NCBI RefSeq assembly: GCF_900141935.1
Contig: NZ_FQYX01000001.1
Span: 4,786 to 68,785 of the forward strand
Direction of reading: 5' to 3'
Length of the DNA stretch: 64,000 nt
Origin: Arenibacter nanhaiticus
Lineage (GTDB): Bacteria; Bacteroidota; Bacteroidia; Flavobacteriales; Flavobacteriaceae
Part shown: positions 39,078 through 46,459 of the stretch, piece after piece
Layout of the letters: every line of letters begins with the position of its first letter
How positions within the stretch are numbered: the stretch's first letter is position 1
Notes under the pieces: generated by a model
Seen by the model: the letters and a program-made list of their open reading frames with translations, nothing else
Told to the model about the DNA's origin: nothing
The model's database searches: none
Position numbers and translations under genes: made by a program

Positions 39078-41951
39078 CTACATCTTTACGATAATGAATT
39101 CCGAACGCCTGTTAAGTTCGTGTTTGGCCCTACTACAGGGGACGCTATCGCTACATTCGTTTATAGGCTGTTCTTCGCCATATCCTTTTGCGCTGGCAAT
39201 ACGGTTCTTGGCAATACCCTGGGAAATTAGATAGTCTCGCGTAGCTTTGGCTCGCTGGTCCGACAGGTATTTGTTGTACACATCACTACCTCTAGAATCG
39301 GTATGGGAGGCTATCTTAATGACCATCTCTTCGTATTCGGTCATTACTTCTACCAACTTATCGAGTTCCTTAGCGGCGTCCTGGCGTATATAAGATTTGT
39401 CAAAATCGAAGTAAATAATATCGGTCTTTAATTTTTTCTCTCCACCTTCCATCACGATCATTTCCTTTAATTTCTTCATGGTGAGGTTGACGTTTACGAC
39501 ATCGTTTTTAAGGGTTTGCGTGTCTATCGTCTGATCGAAAAATTCGGTTTTTGAGGTTTTTATGGCGTATTTGGTTTGGGAATCTAGGGCCTCAAAAATA
39601 AAATACCCATCGGTATCTGTCATTGTTTCTGTTATTTTATCGCTGTTTTCATCGTACAGTTCTACCCTTGCATTGGGCAAGGCTTCTCCGGTGATAAATT
39701 CCGTTACATGCCCGGCAATGGCATTTTCAAACACCTCTTCTACCGCAAAATTGTTAAAGGAATATATATCGTCATCGCCCTTGCCTCCGGCCCTGTTAGA
39801 GGCGAAATATCCTTTTTGATCGGCCTCGTCTATGATATAGGAAAAGTCGTCTTTATTGCTGTTAATAGGGCGCCCCACATTTTTTACAGGACCAAATCCG
39901 TCCCCATCGGTCAAATCGGTCTCAAAAACATCCAATCCGCCCAGCCCCATATGGCCGTTAGAGGAAAAGTACAGTTTGTTTTGGGTGACAAAAGGGAACA
40001 TTTCTTTTTTAGGGGTGTTTATTCCCGGCCCCAGATTTTTAGGAGAAGAATAGGTGTCGTTTTCCAATACATCTACCACAAAAATGTCGGTATCACCCAA
40101 AGTTCCTGGCATATCGGAGACAAAATATAGTTTTTTCCCATCTGGACTAACCGCTGGGTGCCCAGTAGAATAATCATCACTATTAAAAGGCATTTCATTG
40201 GCTTCTGTCCATTCGCCCCCAATCTTTTTAGAGGTATAGATCTTTAGGTGGTTGACACCGTTTTTATCCCTTCCCAGTTTTTTGCCATAATTGTTCCTGG
40301 TAAAGTACATGGTCTTGTAGTCCGGTGAAAAACTTACGGCAGCCTCGTGGTATTTGGTGTTTATTTTATTCGAAAATTTATGGCCGTTTATTAGGTCTTC
40401 GGTGTCCTCATTTACCCTAGAAACATAGAGGTCTAGGTAAGGCTGGTTGTTCCATTTATAGGTTCTGGTACTGAAAAAGGAAGAATCCTTGGCAGAGGCA
40501 AAAACAACCTCCTTGTCTTGGTAAAACATGGGGGAGAAATCTGAGTATTCCGTATTGATACTCAGGTTGTTAATGCGTACATTGTTTTCGTTATTCAATA
40601 TAATGTCCATTTCGTTTTCTTCGGCTAAAAGCTCCGCTTCGGTATTGGCAAGTTGTGAGTTATTTTCTTCTAACTGTCTGTTATATTGGCGCATCATGCG
40701 TTTTGCTCGGCCGTATTTCCCCACCCCTTTTAGGGTATGGGCGTATTTAAAGAGTTCCTCTGGCGCAAGACTGTCCTTGTAATGTAGGTACAGTTCGTGG
40801 TACCAGTGATAGGCTCTTTCCATATTGGTATTAAAATAATGGGCATCGGCAGCTTTCCTAAGAATAGCTGCTTGGTAGTATTTCTTACCTTTTTTAAGCT
40901 CTTTTTCATAAATCTCCGCGGCTTCTGCATACCACAGTTTATCAAAGTATAGGTTGGCTCTTTTTACGAGTTTACTGGTGGTGGACTTGCTCGTGGCCTG
41001 AATATTTTCCGCGCTATTGTCCGCTAATGGGGGGGTGTTATCTTCCTCTAATTCCTCTAAAAAAGTTGCGGCCATGGTCAGTGGCACGGGCTCCGGACGG
41101 TTAATTTCGGTTATAGGGGCTATGGTAGTCCTAAGGGTTGAAAAATCTTTGGCGGTTAGGGCAGGGGCCAGATTGGCATCCGATGCCATATCGGTGTTTT
41201 CCGCAGAAAACAATCGGGTTTTATCAGCGGCTATTTCATCGTCGAAGAGCGTTATGGCCTGTATTGCTGTTGGCAGGGCAGTAGTAGCGACGGTAGGAGC
41301 GGGAATTGACCCCGAATCACCGATAGCGGTAGTTTCCGCAGTGGTTATGGTTGCTTTTTCAGCAGCTAATGCTTCGTCGAAGAGCGGCATGGAAGGCATA
41401 GGTTTTGGAAGCCTTGTTGCAGCAATGGCTGGGGAAGATAGCAGCGCGGTTGTTGGCCGTGCCGTTTCCACACTTTCGTCATTGATCACCTGTAAAAGCC
41501 ATAGATACCCCTTGTAACGTCCATTGAACTTGGAGTTATAATCGGCCATGGCTTCTTCTAAAACCGTATAATGGTTTAGATACACATAATTATATTGGGT
41601 GTCAAAGGCATTGACAATTCCAGATAAAAATCCTTTTTTTAACTGTTCCTGATGTAATTCTTGCGCTTTTTCGTCAGATTCGTACACTTTGGAGATCAAA
41701 TAAAAACCTTCGGCAACAGATTTTGGCAAATAAAACGTCCTGCTGGTAATATTTTTTTCCGAGGTGATTTTTGCAAAGGTCTTTTCGTCCATAGGGCTAT
41801 TAGAAGGCTCCTCCTTGTGTAGGGGCTGCTCTATCGGAAGTTGTAAATCTAATAAGTCTTTGGTTTGGGTCGAGGCCAGTTCCATAGACGCTTCTTGGGC
41901 CATGCCATAGAAACAGAGCAGCAGAAAACAGGCGGTTAAGGATTTTTTCAT
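39078..41951 (-). CDS. PorE-like OmpA-family protein with TPR, beta-propeller and SPOR-like domains
   Basis: The protein has 957 aa. Signal peptide 1-19; SPOR-like module 82-155 (EGFYLISKVY...YVYLNHY...LWLLQV); Ala/Thr-rich linker 160-320 containing an internal duplication (LFDEALAAEK and LFDDEIAADK); TPR-like helices about 325-425; PD40 beta-propeller about 465-735; carboxypeptidase-regulatory-like domain 742-828; OmpA peptidoglycan-binding domain about 842-957 with SHTDSRG and LSDQRA. Apart from the SPOR-like module and linker, this is the PorE arrangement of the T9SS, which ties PorP to peptidoglycan. The shared SPOR-like module links it to the PorP/SprF protein at 8992-11073. It is not adjacent to that gene. 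Confidence 0.88.
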   Translation of the reverse strand: MKKSLTACFLLLCFYGMAQEASMELASTQTKDLLDLQLPIEQPLHKEEPSNSPMDEKTFAKITSEKNITSRTFYLPKSVAEGFYLISKVYESDEKAQELHQEQLKKGFLSGIVNAFDTQYNYVYLNHYTVLEEAMADYNSKFNGRYKGYLWLLQVINDESVETARPTTALLSSPAIAATRLPKPMPSMPLFDEALAAEKATITTAETTAIGDSGSIPAPTVATTALPTAIQAITLFDDEIAADKTRLFSAENTDMASDANLAPALTAKDFSTLRTTIAPITEINRPEPVPLTMAATFLEELEEDNTPPLADNSAENIQATSKSTTSKLVKRANLYFDKLWYAEAAEIYEKELKKGKKYYQAAILRKAADAHYFNTNMERAYHWYHELYLHYKDSLAPEELFKYAHTLKGVGKYGRAKRMMRQYNRQLEENNSQLANTEAELLAEENEMDIILNNENNVRINNLSINTEYSDFSPMFYQDKEVVFASAKDSSFFSTRTYKWNNQPYLDLYVSRVNEDTEDLINGHKFSNKINTKYHEAAVSFSPDYKTMYFTRNNYGKKLGRDKNGVNHLKIYTSKKIGGEWTEANEMPFNSDDYSTGHPAVSPDGKKLYFVSDMPGTLGDTDIFVVDVLENDTYSSPKNLGPGINTPKKEMFPFVTQNKLYFSSNGHMGLGGLDVFETDLTDGDGFGPVKNVGRPINSNKDDFSYIIDEADQKGYFASNRAGGKGDDDIYSFNNFAVEEVFENAIAGHVTEFITGEALPNARVELYDENSDKITETMTDTDGYFIFEALDSQTKYAIKTSKTEFFDQTIDTQTLKNDVVNVNLTMKKLKEMIVMEGGEKKLKTDIIYFDFDKSYIRQDAAKELDKLVEVMTEYEEMVIKIASHTDSRGSDVYNKYLSDQRAKATRDYLISQGIAKNRIASAKGYGEEQPINECSDSVPCSRAKHELNRRSEFIIVKM

Positions 41952-42595
41952 GGTGTTATGGTTTGGAAAATTCAGGGGTTAGGATGTTTTTTACAGCAGC
42001 TTTTATTATTAAATTCCAATAAAGAGCCTGCCTAACTTCCGGATATTGAAACAATAGAAAGCAATCTTGCAGGCGATATGTAGGGCTAATCGGCATATGG
42101 TACCCACATTATATAGCATGGGATACTCAAAATTAAGAGCAAAGAAAGAAACCCAATTATTATTGTTGCGTAGGGTGGTTTTTCCGTGGTATAAGGCGTG
42201 TTGTTTGTGGATAGGGCCTAGAGAAATTGGCGAAAAAGAGTCCTTTTGAAGGTCAAAAGCTACGTTTGTATCTTAAAATGGAAGGCTTTTTACTAGAAAT
42301 CCCTTTGGTGGGTCCGGGAGATTTTAGGGCTATATATAGGCGTCGTAATTTTGTAGGGAGCTACTAGGATGGCAATACTATAGCCGTTCATGTTTAGGTG
42401 GGCGTTCCCCTATCGGGTCGCGCTTTCCGCTGTATCTTTTTTAGCCGGCACAGCCGCCCAAAAAAGGATGCCGCTGCAATCCCTAACGCGAGAATACAGT
42501 GAACAATAACCAATTAGCAATAAACAATGCTTAAATGCGGGCAATACTAATAAGGAAGTACATGATATCAGTTATGAAATTATCTTGTTATCAAG
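41952..42595. other. Non-coding region with one 90-bp element and its 33-bp partner
   Basis: No recognisable gene. A 60-codon + strand frame (42067-42249) has unlikely composition and no homologue I know. The part before 42400 may be remains of the hipA gene or other decayed DNA, but I cannot recognise it. Confidence 0.5.
42400..42489 (-). repeat. Dispersed intergenic element, A variant (90 bp)
   Basis: On the minus strand it begins GCGTTAGGGATTGCAGCGGC and ends GGGGAACGCCC, with about 8 differences in 90 bp from the copy at 38879-38968. Confidence 0.88.
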
Positions 42596-42599
42596 TTAT
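42567..42599 (-). repeat. 33-bp block of four ATAACnnn units ending hipA'
   Basis: The block is the reverse complement of 38704-38736 with one difference. The TAA in its first ATAAC unit is the stop codon of the hipA remnant. Confidence 0.85.
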
Positions 42600-42706
42600 G
42601 TTGTTTGGAAGTTTTCAGTGAGCAATTGAAATACATATTCCCCCTCATTGGTTTCGGTAATAATACCGGCCAAGTGGTCTTTATAAAATACCCTTCCCTT
42701 CCTCAT
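42596..42706 (-). pseudogene. Truncated hipA-type toxin gene (N-terminal fragment)
   Basis: A 36-codon frame starts with an ATGA overlap on the antitoxin stop and begins MRKGRVFYKDHLAGIITET, the start of a HipA N-terminal domain (xAxVYxxxxLAGxLxE). The domain normally has about 100 residues and is followed by the kinase domain. Here the frame ends after about 30 HipA-like residues, at the boundary of the 33-bp repeat block. The toxin is therefore inactive; the antitoxin gene is intact. Confidence 0.72.
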
Positions 42707-42912
42707 TCATTTAGATCGTTAGAGTTAACGGCAGCTAATTCATGACCAAACATTTTAAGGACCAAGTTAACCTTGTCCATATTTAGATTGGTTTTTCCTT
42801 GTTCGATTTTACGTACCACAGTTAATGCTACTCCTGCACGTTCGGCGAATTCTTCCTGGGTTAGATTAACTTCTTTTCTTCGTTCTTTGACAAACTTCGC
42901 TAAAGGTTTCAT
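42703..42912 (-). CDS. HipB-like XRE-family antitoxin/repressor
   Basis: The protein has 69 aa and is almost entirely one helix-turn-helix domain: LTQEEFAERAGVALTVVRKIEQGKTNLNMDKV, with the motif QEEFA-x3-GV and the RKIEQG recognition-helix end. Length and C-terminal region (MFGHELAAV) fit HipB-like/Y4mF-type antitoxins. Its stop overlaps the start of the hipA remnant by ATGA, the normal arrangement for a toxin-antitoxin pair. Two dyads upstream look like its operators. With the toxin gone, it is an orphan repressor. Confidence 0.82.
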   Translation of the reverse strand: MKPLAKFVKERRKEVNLTQEEFAERAGVALTVVRKIEQGKTNLNMDKVNLVLKMFGHELAAVNSNDLNE

Positions 42913-42951
42913 TATATGCTTTTAAATATAATAATAGTTAAATATAATGAA

Positions 42952-42971
42952 TTATATGTATTTACGTATAA
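42952..42971. promoter_or_regulatory. Putative HipB operator, site 1
   Basis: TTATATG-N6-CGTATAA is a dyad with one mismatch, 40 bp upstream of the antitoxin ATG. It has the same half-site (TATATG) and the same 6-bp spacer as site 2, with centres 40 bp apart. Confidence 0.6.
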
Positions 42972-42989
42972 TATAGGTATAAAATATTT

Positions 42990-43013
42990 AACTATATGCA
43001 ATTACATATAGTT
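42990..43013. promoter_or_regulatory. Putative HipB operator, site 2
   Basis: AACTATATG-N6-CATATAGTT is a perfect 9-bp dyad. It lies on the same face of the helix as site 1 if the spacing of 40 bp is about four turns, which would suit cooperative binding. Confidence 0.65.
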
Positions 43014-43524
43014 TAAAGGAAAAATAATCTATTGAGGTTAACCTCCATTCCTGGCACAAATTGAACCGAGATATGGAGGAATAACTTTTTGCTTTTTTAA
43101 GGTTTAAAAATGTGGTATCCCTCGGAGCGTCTGCGCCGAGGCGTAAGGGGTCTAAGGGGCCAGCTGGCGCGTTGGCCTTGGCAGCAGTCATTTTAAACAA
43201 ATAATTCAGCCTAAGAGACCCTATTTAATGAATAGAAAAAAAGTAATCAGTAATCAGCAGCTCCCCTTTGGTTGCGGTACTACCAGTGAATATGACTTTC
43301 TGCCAAATGCGGAGGCAATTAAGGATCGTCATTTAATTAGCTTGGTAAGGCTTTTTGGTTTCCTGAAAGCGGACGCTGAGGCGTAACATTGCCTCCTAGG
43401 GATTGCAGGAGCTTTAGGGGAGATGAAAAAAGGGAAGGCAGGCGTGCAGAAAATTCCCTTAAATAAAGGCAATAAAAAATCCGCCGCCATAAGAGTGCGG
43501 CCTGTAAAAATAAATAAGTCAAAA
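43014..43524. other. Intergenic region without recognised features
   Basis: About 510 bp. Short frames on both strands have no recognisable content. Two places hold similar GGCGTAAG/GGCGTAAC phrases (near 43140 and 43380), too short to interpret. Confidence 0.4.
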
Positions 43525-43551
43525 AAAAACATCCGTAAAACGGATGTTTTT
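43525..43551 (-). terminator. Terminator of tatA (possibly bidirectional)
   Basis: AAAAACATCCG (43525-43535) pairs perfectly with CGGATGTTTTT (43541-43551); on the minus strand a T run follows. It lies 18 bp past the tatA stop. Confidence 0.88.
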
Positions 43552-43569
43552 ATATGTTTAGAAAAGGAT

Positions 43570-43767
43570 TTACTCCTTTTTGTCTTCTACTTTTTTAGGG
43601 TCTAAATTCTCGTCATCCTTAGACGCGTCTTTAAACTCCTTAATGCCACTTCCTAAGCCACGCATTAATTCTGGGATCTTCTTCCCTCCAAACAATAATA
43701 AAACAACCACCACAATAAGGATAATCTGAGGGGCGCCAATAACAAAAAATGTATTTAATGTGATCAT
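43570..43767 (-). CDS. tatA: Sec-independent translocase subunit TatA
   Basis: The protein has 65 aa from the ATG at 43767; a TTG start at 43791 is rejected because it lies in the promoter element. One N-terminal membrane segment (about 7-23) is followed by the hinge [26 protein letters not shown], typical of TatA: FGxxxxPEL, amphipathic helix, and then an acidic/basic tail. TatA oligomers form the passage for folded proteins; tatC is not in the window. Confidence 0.92.
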   Translation of the reverse strand: MITLNTFFVIGAPQIILIVVVVLLLFGGKKIPELMRGLGSGIKEFKDASKDDENLDPKKVEDKKE

Positions 43768-43788
43768 AATAGAATGATTTAAGAGCAA

Positions 43789-43816
43789 CAAAGGTACTAA
43801 AAAAGTTATTAGTACC
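43789..43816 (-). promoter_or_regulatory. tatA -7 element overlapping an 8-bp perfect dyad
   Basis: TACCTTTG (43789-43796, minus strand) matches TAnnTTTG and is 21 bp upstream of the tatA ATG. GGTACTAA (43793-43800) and TTAGTACC (43809-43816) form a perfect inverted repeat with an 8-bp spacer, overlapping the promoter element. Confidence 0.5.
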
Positions 43817-43954
43817 TTGTTAATTTTAATGCCAAAAAAAATATATAATTCTGCTAATTTTAAACCATCTTAATCGTAGCTAGGCCTTTAGGGACCGTCA
43901 ACGTTAAGAATTTCAAAAAATATATAGAAAGGAATTATTATGGAATACTAAGCT

Positions 43955-43962
43955 TATATTTG
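43955..43962 (+). promoter_or_regulatory. -7-like element (TATATTTG) just before the M23 peptidase gene
   Basis: TATATTTG matches TAnnTTTG but ends only 6 bp before the ATG at 43969. If used, the transcript would be leaderless or nearly so. The match may be chance. Confidence 0.35.
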
Positions 43963-43968
43963 TTGATT

Positions 43969-44838
43969 ATGGCTAAAAAAGGAAAAAAAAGAAAGGAAAT
44001 AAAGCAGAAGCTGTTGCACAAATACCGCTTGGTAATACTAAACGAAAATACCTTTGAGGAAAAAATATCGTTTAAACTGAGCAGGTTGAATGTTTTTGTG
44101 ACCGGTTCTCTTTTTATAGTGGGCTTAATAGGGCTTACCACCTTGTTGATAGCCTTTACCCCCTTGCGCGAATATATTCCGGGCTACTCCTCTACAAAAC
44201 TCAAAAGGCAGGCTATAGAACTCACCTATAAAACAGATTCCTTGGTGACGGCCCTAAATTATACCAATAAGTATTTAGGGAGCATTCGCCAAGTACTGCG
44301 GGGCGATATAGAATATAGCGAAGTAGATAGGGATTCCTTGTTTGAGCAGTATAAGCTAGACCCCTCTTCGGTAGATTTAACGCCTATTAAAGAAGATTCC
44401 ATCTTACGCTCCGAAGTGGAAATGGAAGACAAATACAGTTTGTTCGAAAGAAACTTAAACTTGCCGGGAATGGTGTTGTTTTCACCGCTTAGCGGTACTA
44501 TTTCCCAAGGATACCACCCAGAAACCAAGCATTTTGCGGTCGATGTGGTAGCCCCTAAGGACAGCCCTATAAAAGCAGTGGCCAATGGGACCGTTATTTT
44601 TGCGGAATGGACGGCAGAAACCGGATATGTCATTATCTTAGAACACGCTAACGGACTCATTAGTGTATACAAACACAATGGATCCCTAAATAAGAGTCAG
44701 GGAGATATGGTGCGCGCCGGAGAGGTAGTGGCTTCTGTAGGGAATACGGGAGAACTGACCACCGGACCACACCTTCATTTTGAACTCTGGAGCAACGGTA
44801 GTGCCGTGAATCCATTAGATTTTATAGATTTTAAATAA
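43969..44838 (+). CDS. M23 family (LytM-like) metallopeptidase
   Basis: The protein has 289 aa from the ATG at 43969; a TTG three codons upstream lies within a promoter-like element. A basic cytoplasmic N-terminus (KKGKKRKEIKQK) precedes one membrane segment (about 44-66), a coiled-coil stretch, and a C-terminal M23 domain with both zinc motifs, HFAVD (HxxxD) and GPHLHFE (HxH), so it should be an active endopeptidase cutting peptidoglycan cross-links, or a divisome/elongation regulator. It is 6 bp upstream of the GH3 gene. Confidence 0.92.
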   Translation: MAKKGKKRKEIKQKLLHKYRLVILNENTFEEKISFKLSRLNVFVTGSLFIVGLIGLTTLLIAFTPLREYIPGYSSTKLKRQAIELTYKTDSLVTALNYTNKYLGSIRQVLRGDIEYSEVDRDSLFEQYKLDPSSVDLTPIKEDSILRSEVEMEDKYSLFERNLNLPGMVLFSPLSGTISQGYHPETKHFAVDVVAPKDSPIKAVANGTVIFAEWTAETGYVIILEHANGLISVYKHNGSLNKSQGDMVRAGEVVASVGNTGELTTGPHLHFELWSNGSAVNPLDFIDFK

Positions 44839-44844
44839 GCATAC

Positions 44845-46350
44845 ATGAGCTTAAAGTCCTTTGCAGCTAAAATTTTTGCCAAGAATATTGCCCGTAAAAC
44901 CCAAAAATGGGTGCAAGACCCCATCGCTACCCAAGACAAGGTATTTGCCGCACTGGTAGCCGCGGCCAAAGACACCAACTTTGGAAAAGATCACGGTTTT
45001 TCGGAAATAACAAGTCACGCCGATTTTGTAAAACAAGTGCCCATTAGAGATTATGAGGCGCTTAAAGGCTATGTAGAAAAAGTTATTGCCGGGGAAAAAG
45101 ATATCCTATGGCCAGGGAAACCTGCCTATTTTGCCAAAACATCGGGCACTACTTCCGGAGCCAAGTACATTCCTATTACCCACGAATCTATAAAGTACCA
45201 AATAGAGGCTTCCCGAAATGCCATCCTGAACTATATTCACGAAACCGGACAGGCCGATTTTGTCGATGGAAAAATGATATTCCTACAAGGGAGTCCGGAA
45301 ATGCAGGAAAAAAACGGAATCAAATTGGGAAGGTTATCGGGGATATCGGCCCATTATGTGCCCAATTATCTGCAAAAAAACCGCCTGCCCTCTTGGGAAA
45401 CCAACTGTATAGAAGATTGGGATACCAAGGTCAATGAAATAGTAAAGGAGACCAAGGACCAAAACATGACCGTTATAGCGGGAATTCCTTCTTGGGTACA
45501 GATGTATTTTGAAAAATTACAGGCCGCGACCGATAAAAAAGTAGGGGAGCTTTTTAAGGACTTTCAGCTTTTTATCTATGGTGGGGTCAACTACGAACCG
45601 TATAGGGCAAAATTCGAAAACCTAATCGGCAGACGGGTCGATAGTATAGAACTGTTTCCCGCAAGCGAAGGTTTCTTTGCCTATCAGAACTCCCAAAAAG
45701 AAAAAGGGATGCTTTTGTTGCTCAATTCGGGCATCTTTTACGAGTTTATAAAGGCCGATGAGTTTTTTAGCGACAATCCGGAGCGGCTTACTATTAAAGA
45801 CGTGGAGCTAGGAGTCAATTATGTGATGATTATTTCTACCAATGCCGGCTTATGGGCCTATAACCTGGGAGACACTGTGCAGTTCACTTCCTTAAAGCCC
45901 TATAAAATAATAGTTTCCGGAAGGATAAAGCATTTTATTTCTGCCTTTGGCGAACACGTTATCGGGAAAGAAGTAGAAGAGGCGATGCAACAGGCAATAG
46001 TTGCTACCGACGCCCGTATCAACGAATTTACGGTCGCCCCACAGATAACGCCCGAAGGCCAGGAACTGCCCTACCACGAATGGTTGGTAGAATTTGAAAA
46101 ATTGCCCTCCGATATGGCGAAATTCAGCGGCCTTTTAGACGCTGCCATGCAACAACAAAACAGTTATTATCACGATCTGTTGACAGGGAAAATTTTGCAG
46201 CCCCTAAAAGTAACCCCAATAAAAAAGGACGGTTTTCAGGCCTATATGCAATCGATCGGGAAGTTGGGCGGACAAAATAAGGTGCAGCGCCTCTCTAACG
46301 ACCGAAAGCTGGCAGAAGCGCTTTTAAAGATCAATGACCAGGAGCAATAA
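44845..46350 (+). CDS. GH3-family acyl-acid-amido synthetase-like enzyme
   Basis: The protein has 501 aa. GH3 enzymes, first known from plants, adenylate a carboxylic acid and join it to an amino acid. The nucleotide-binding loop AKTSGTTSGAKYIPIT (about residues 92-107) and the IYGGVNYEPYR and ELFPASEGFFAYQ motifs are clear. In flavobacteria this family commonly follows an M23 peptidase, as here. The substrate is unknown. Confidence 0.88.
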   Translation: MSLKSFAAKIFAKNIARKTQKWVQDPIATQDKVFAALVAAAKDTNFGKDHGFSEITSHADFVKQVPIRDYEALKGYVEKVIAGEKDILWPGKPAYFAKTSGTTSGAKYIPITHESIKYQIEASRNAILNYIHETGQADFVDGKMIFLQGSPEMQEKNGIKLGRLSGISAHYVPNYLQKNRLPSWETNCIEDWDTKVNEIVKETKDQNMTVIAGIPSWVQMYFEKLQAATDKKVGELFKDFQLFIYGGVNYEPYRAKFENLIGRRVDSIELFPASEGFFAYQNSQKEKGMLLLLNSGIFYEFIKADEFFSDNPERLTIKDVELGVNYVMIISTNAGLWAYNLGDTVQFTSLKPYKIIVSGRIKHFISAFGEHVIGKEVEEAMQQAIVATDARINEFTVAPQITPEGQELPYHEWLVEFEKLPSDMAKFSGLLDAAMQQQNSYYHDLLTGKILQPLKVTPIKKDGFQAYMQSIGKLGGQNKVQRLSNDRKLAEALLKINDQEQ

Positions 46351-46437
46351 TAGATGTAAGAAACACGCGTGTAAGGTATTTCCTTAAAAAATACCTATAA
46401 TTGGCGGAGTAAAGGCCGTAAACAATAATATAAATTG

Positions 46438-46445
46438 TAGTTTTG
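46438..46445 (+). promoter_or_regulatory. -7 promoter element (TAGTTTTG) before 46460
   Basis: TAGTTTTG matches TAnnTTTG, 14 bp upstream of the ATG at 46460. It could drive the transcript into the polysaccharide locus, since the following genes are closely spaced. Confidence 0.45.
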
Positions 46446-46459
46446 CAACTTGTATCACT

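Noticed and set aside
42205-42216. DnaA-box-like TGTGGATAG as a sign of oriC
   Set aside because: Only one imperfect match was seen, with no cluster.
42067-42249. 60-codon + strand frame
   Set aside because: Trp/Cys/Arg-rich composition without a domain; it lies in a region of decayed DNA.
43329-43532. Minus-strand frames of 61-67 codons downstream of tatA
   Set aside because: They overlap each other in different frames, cover the terminator region and look unlike proteins.
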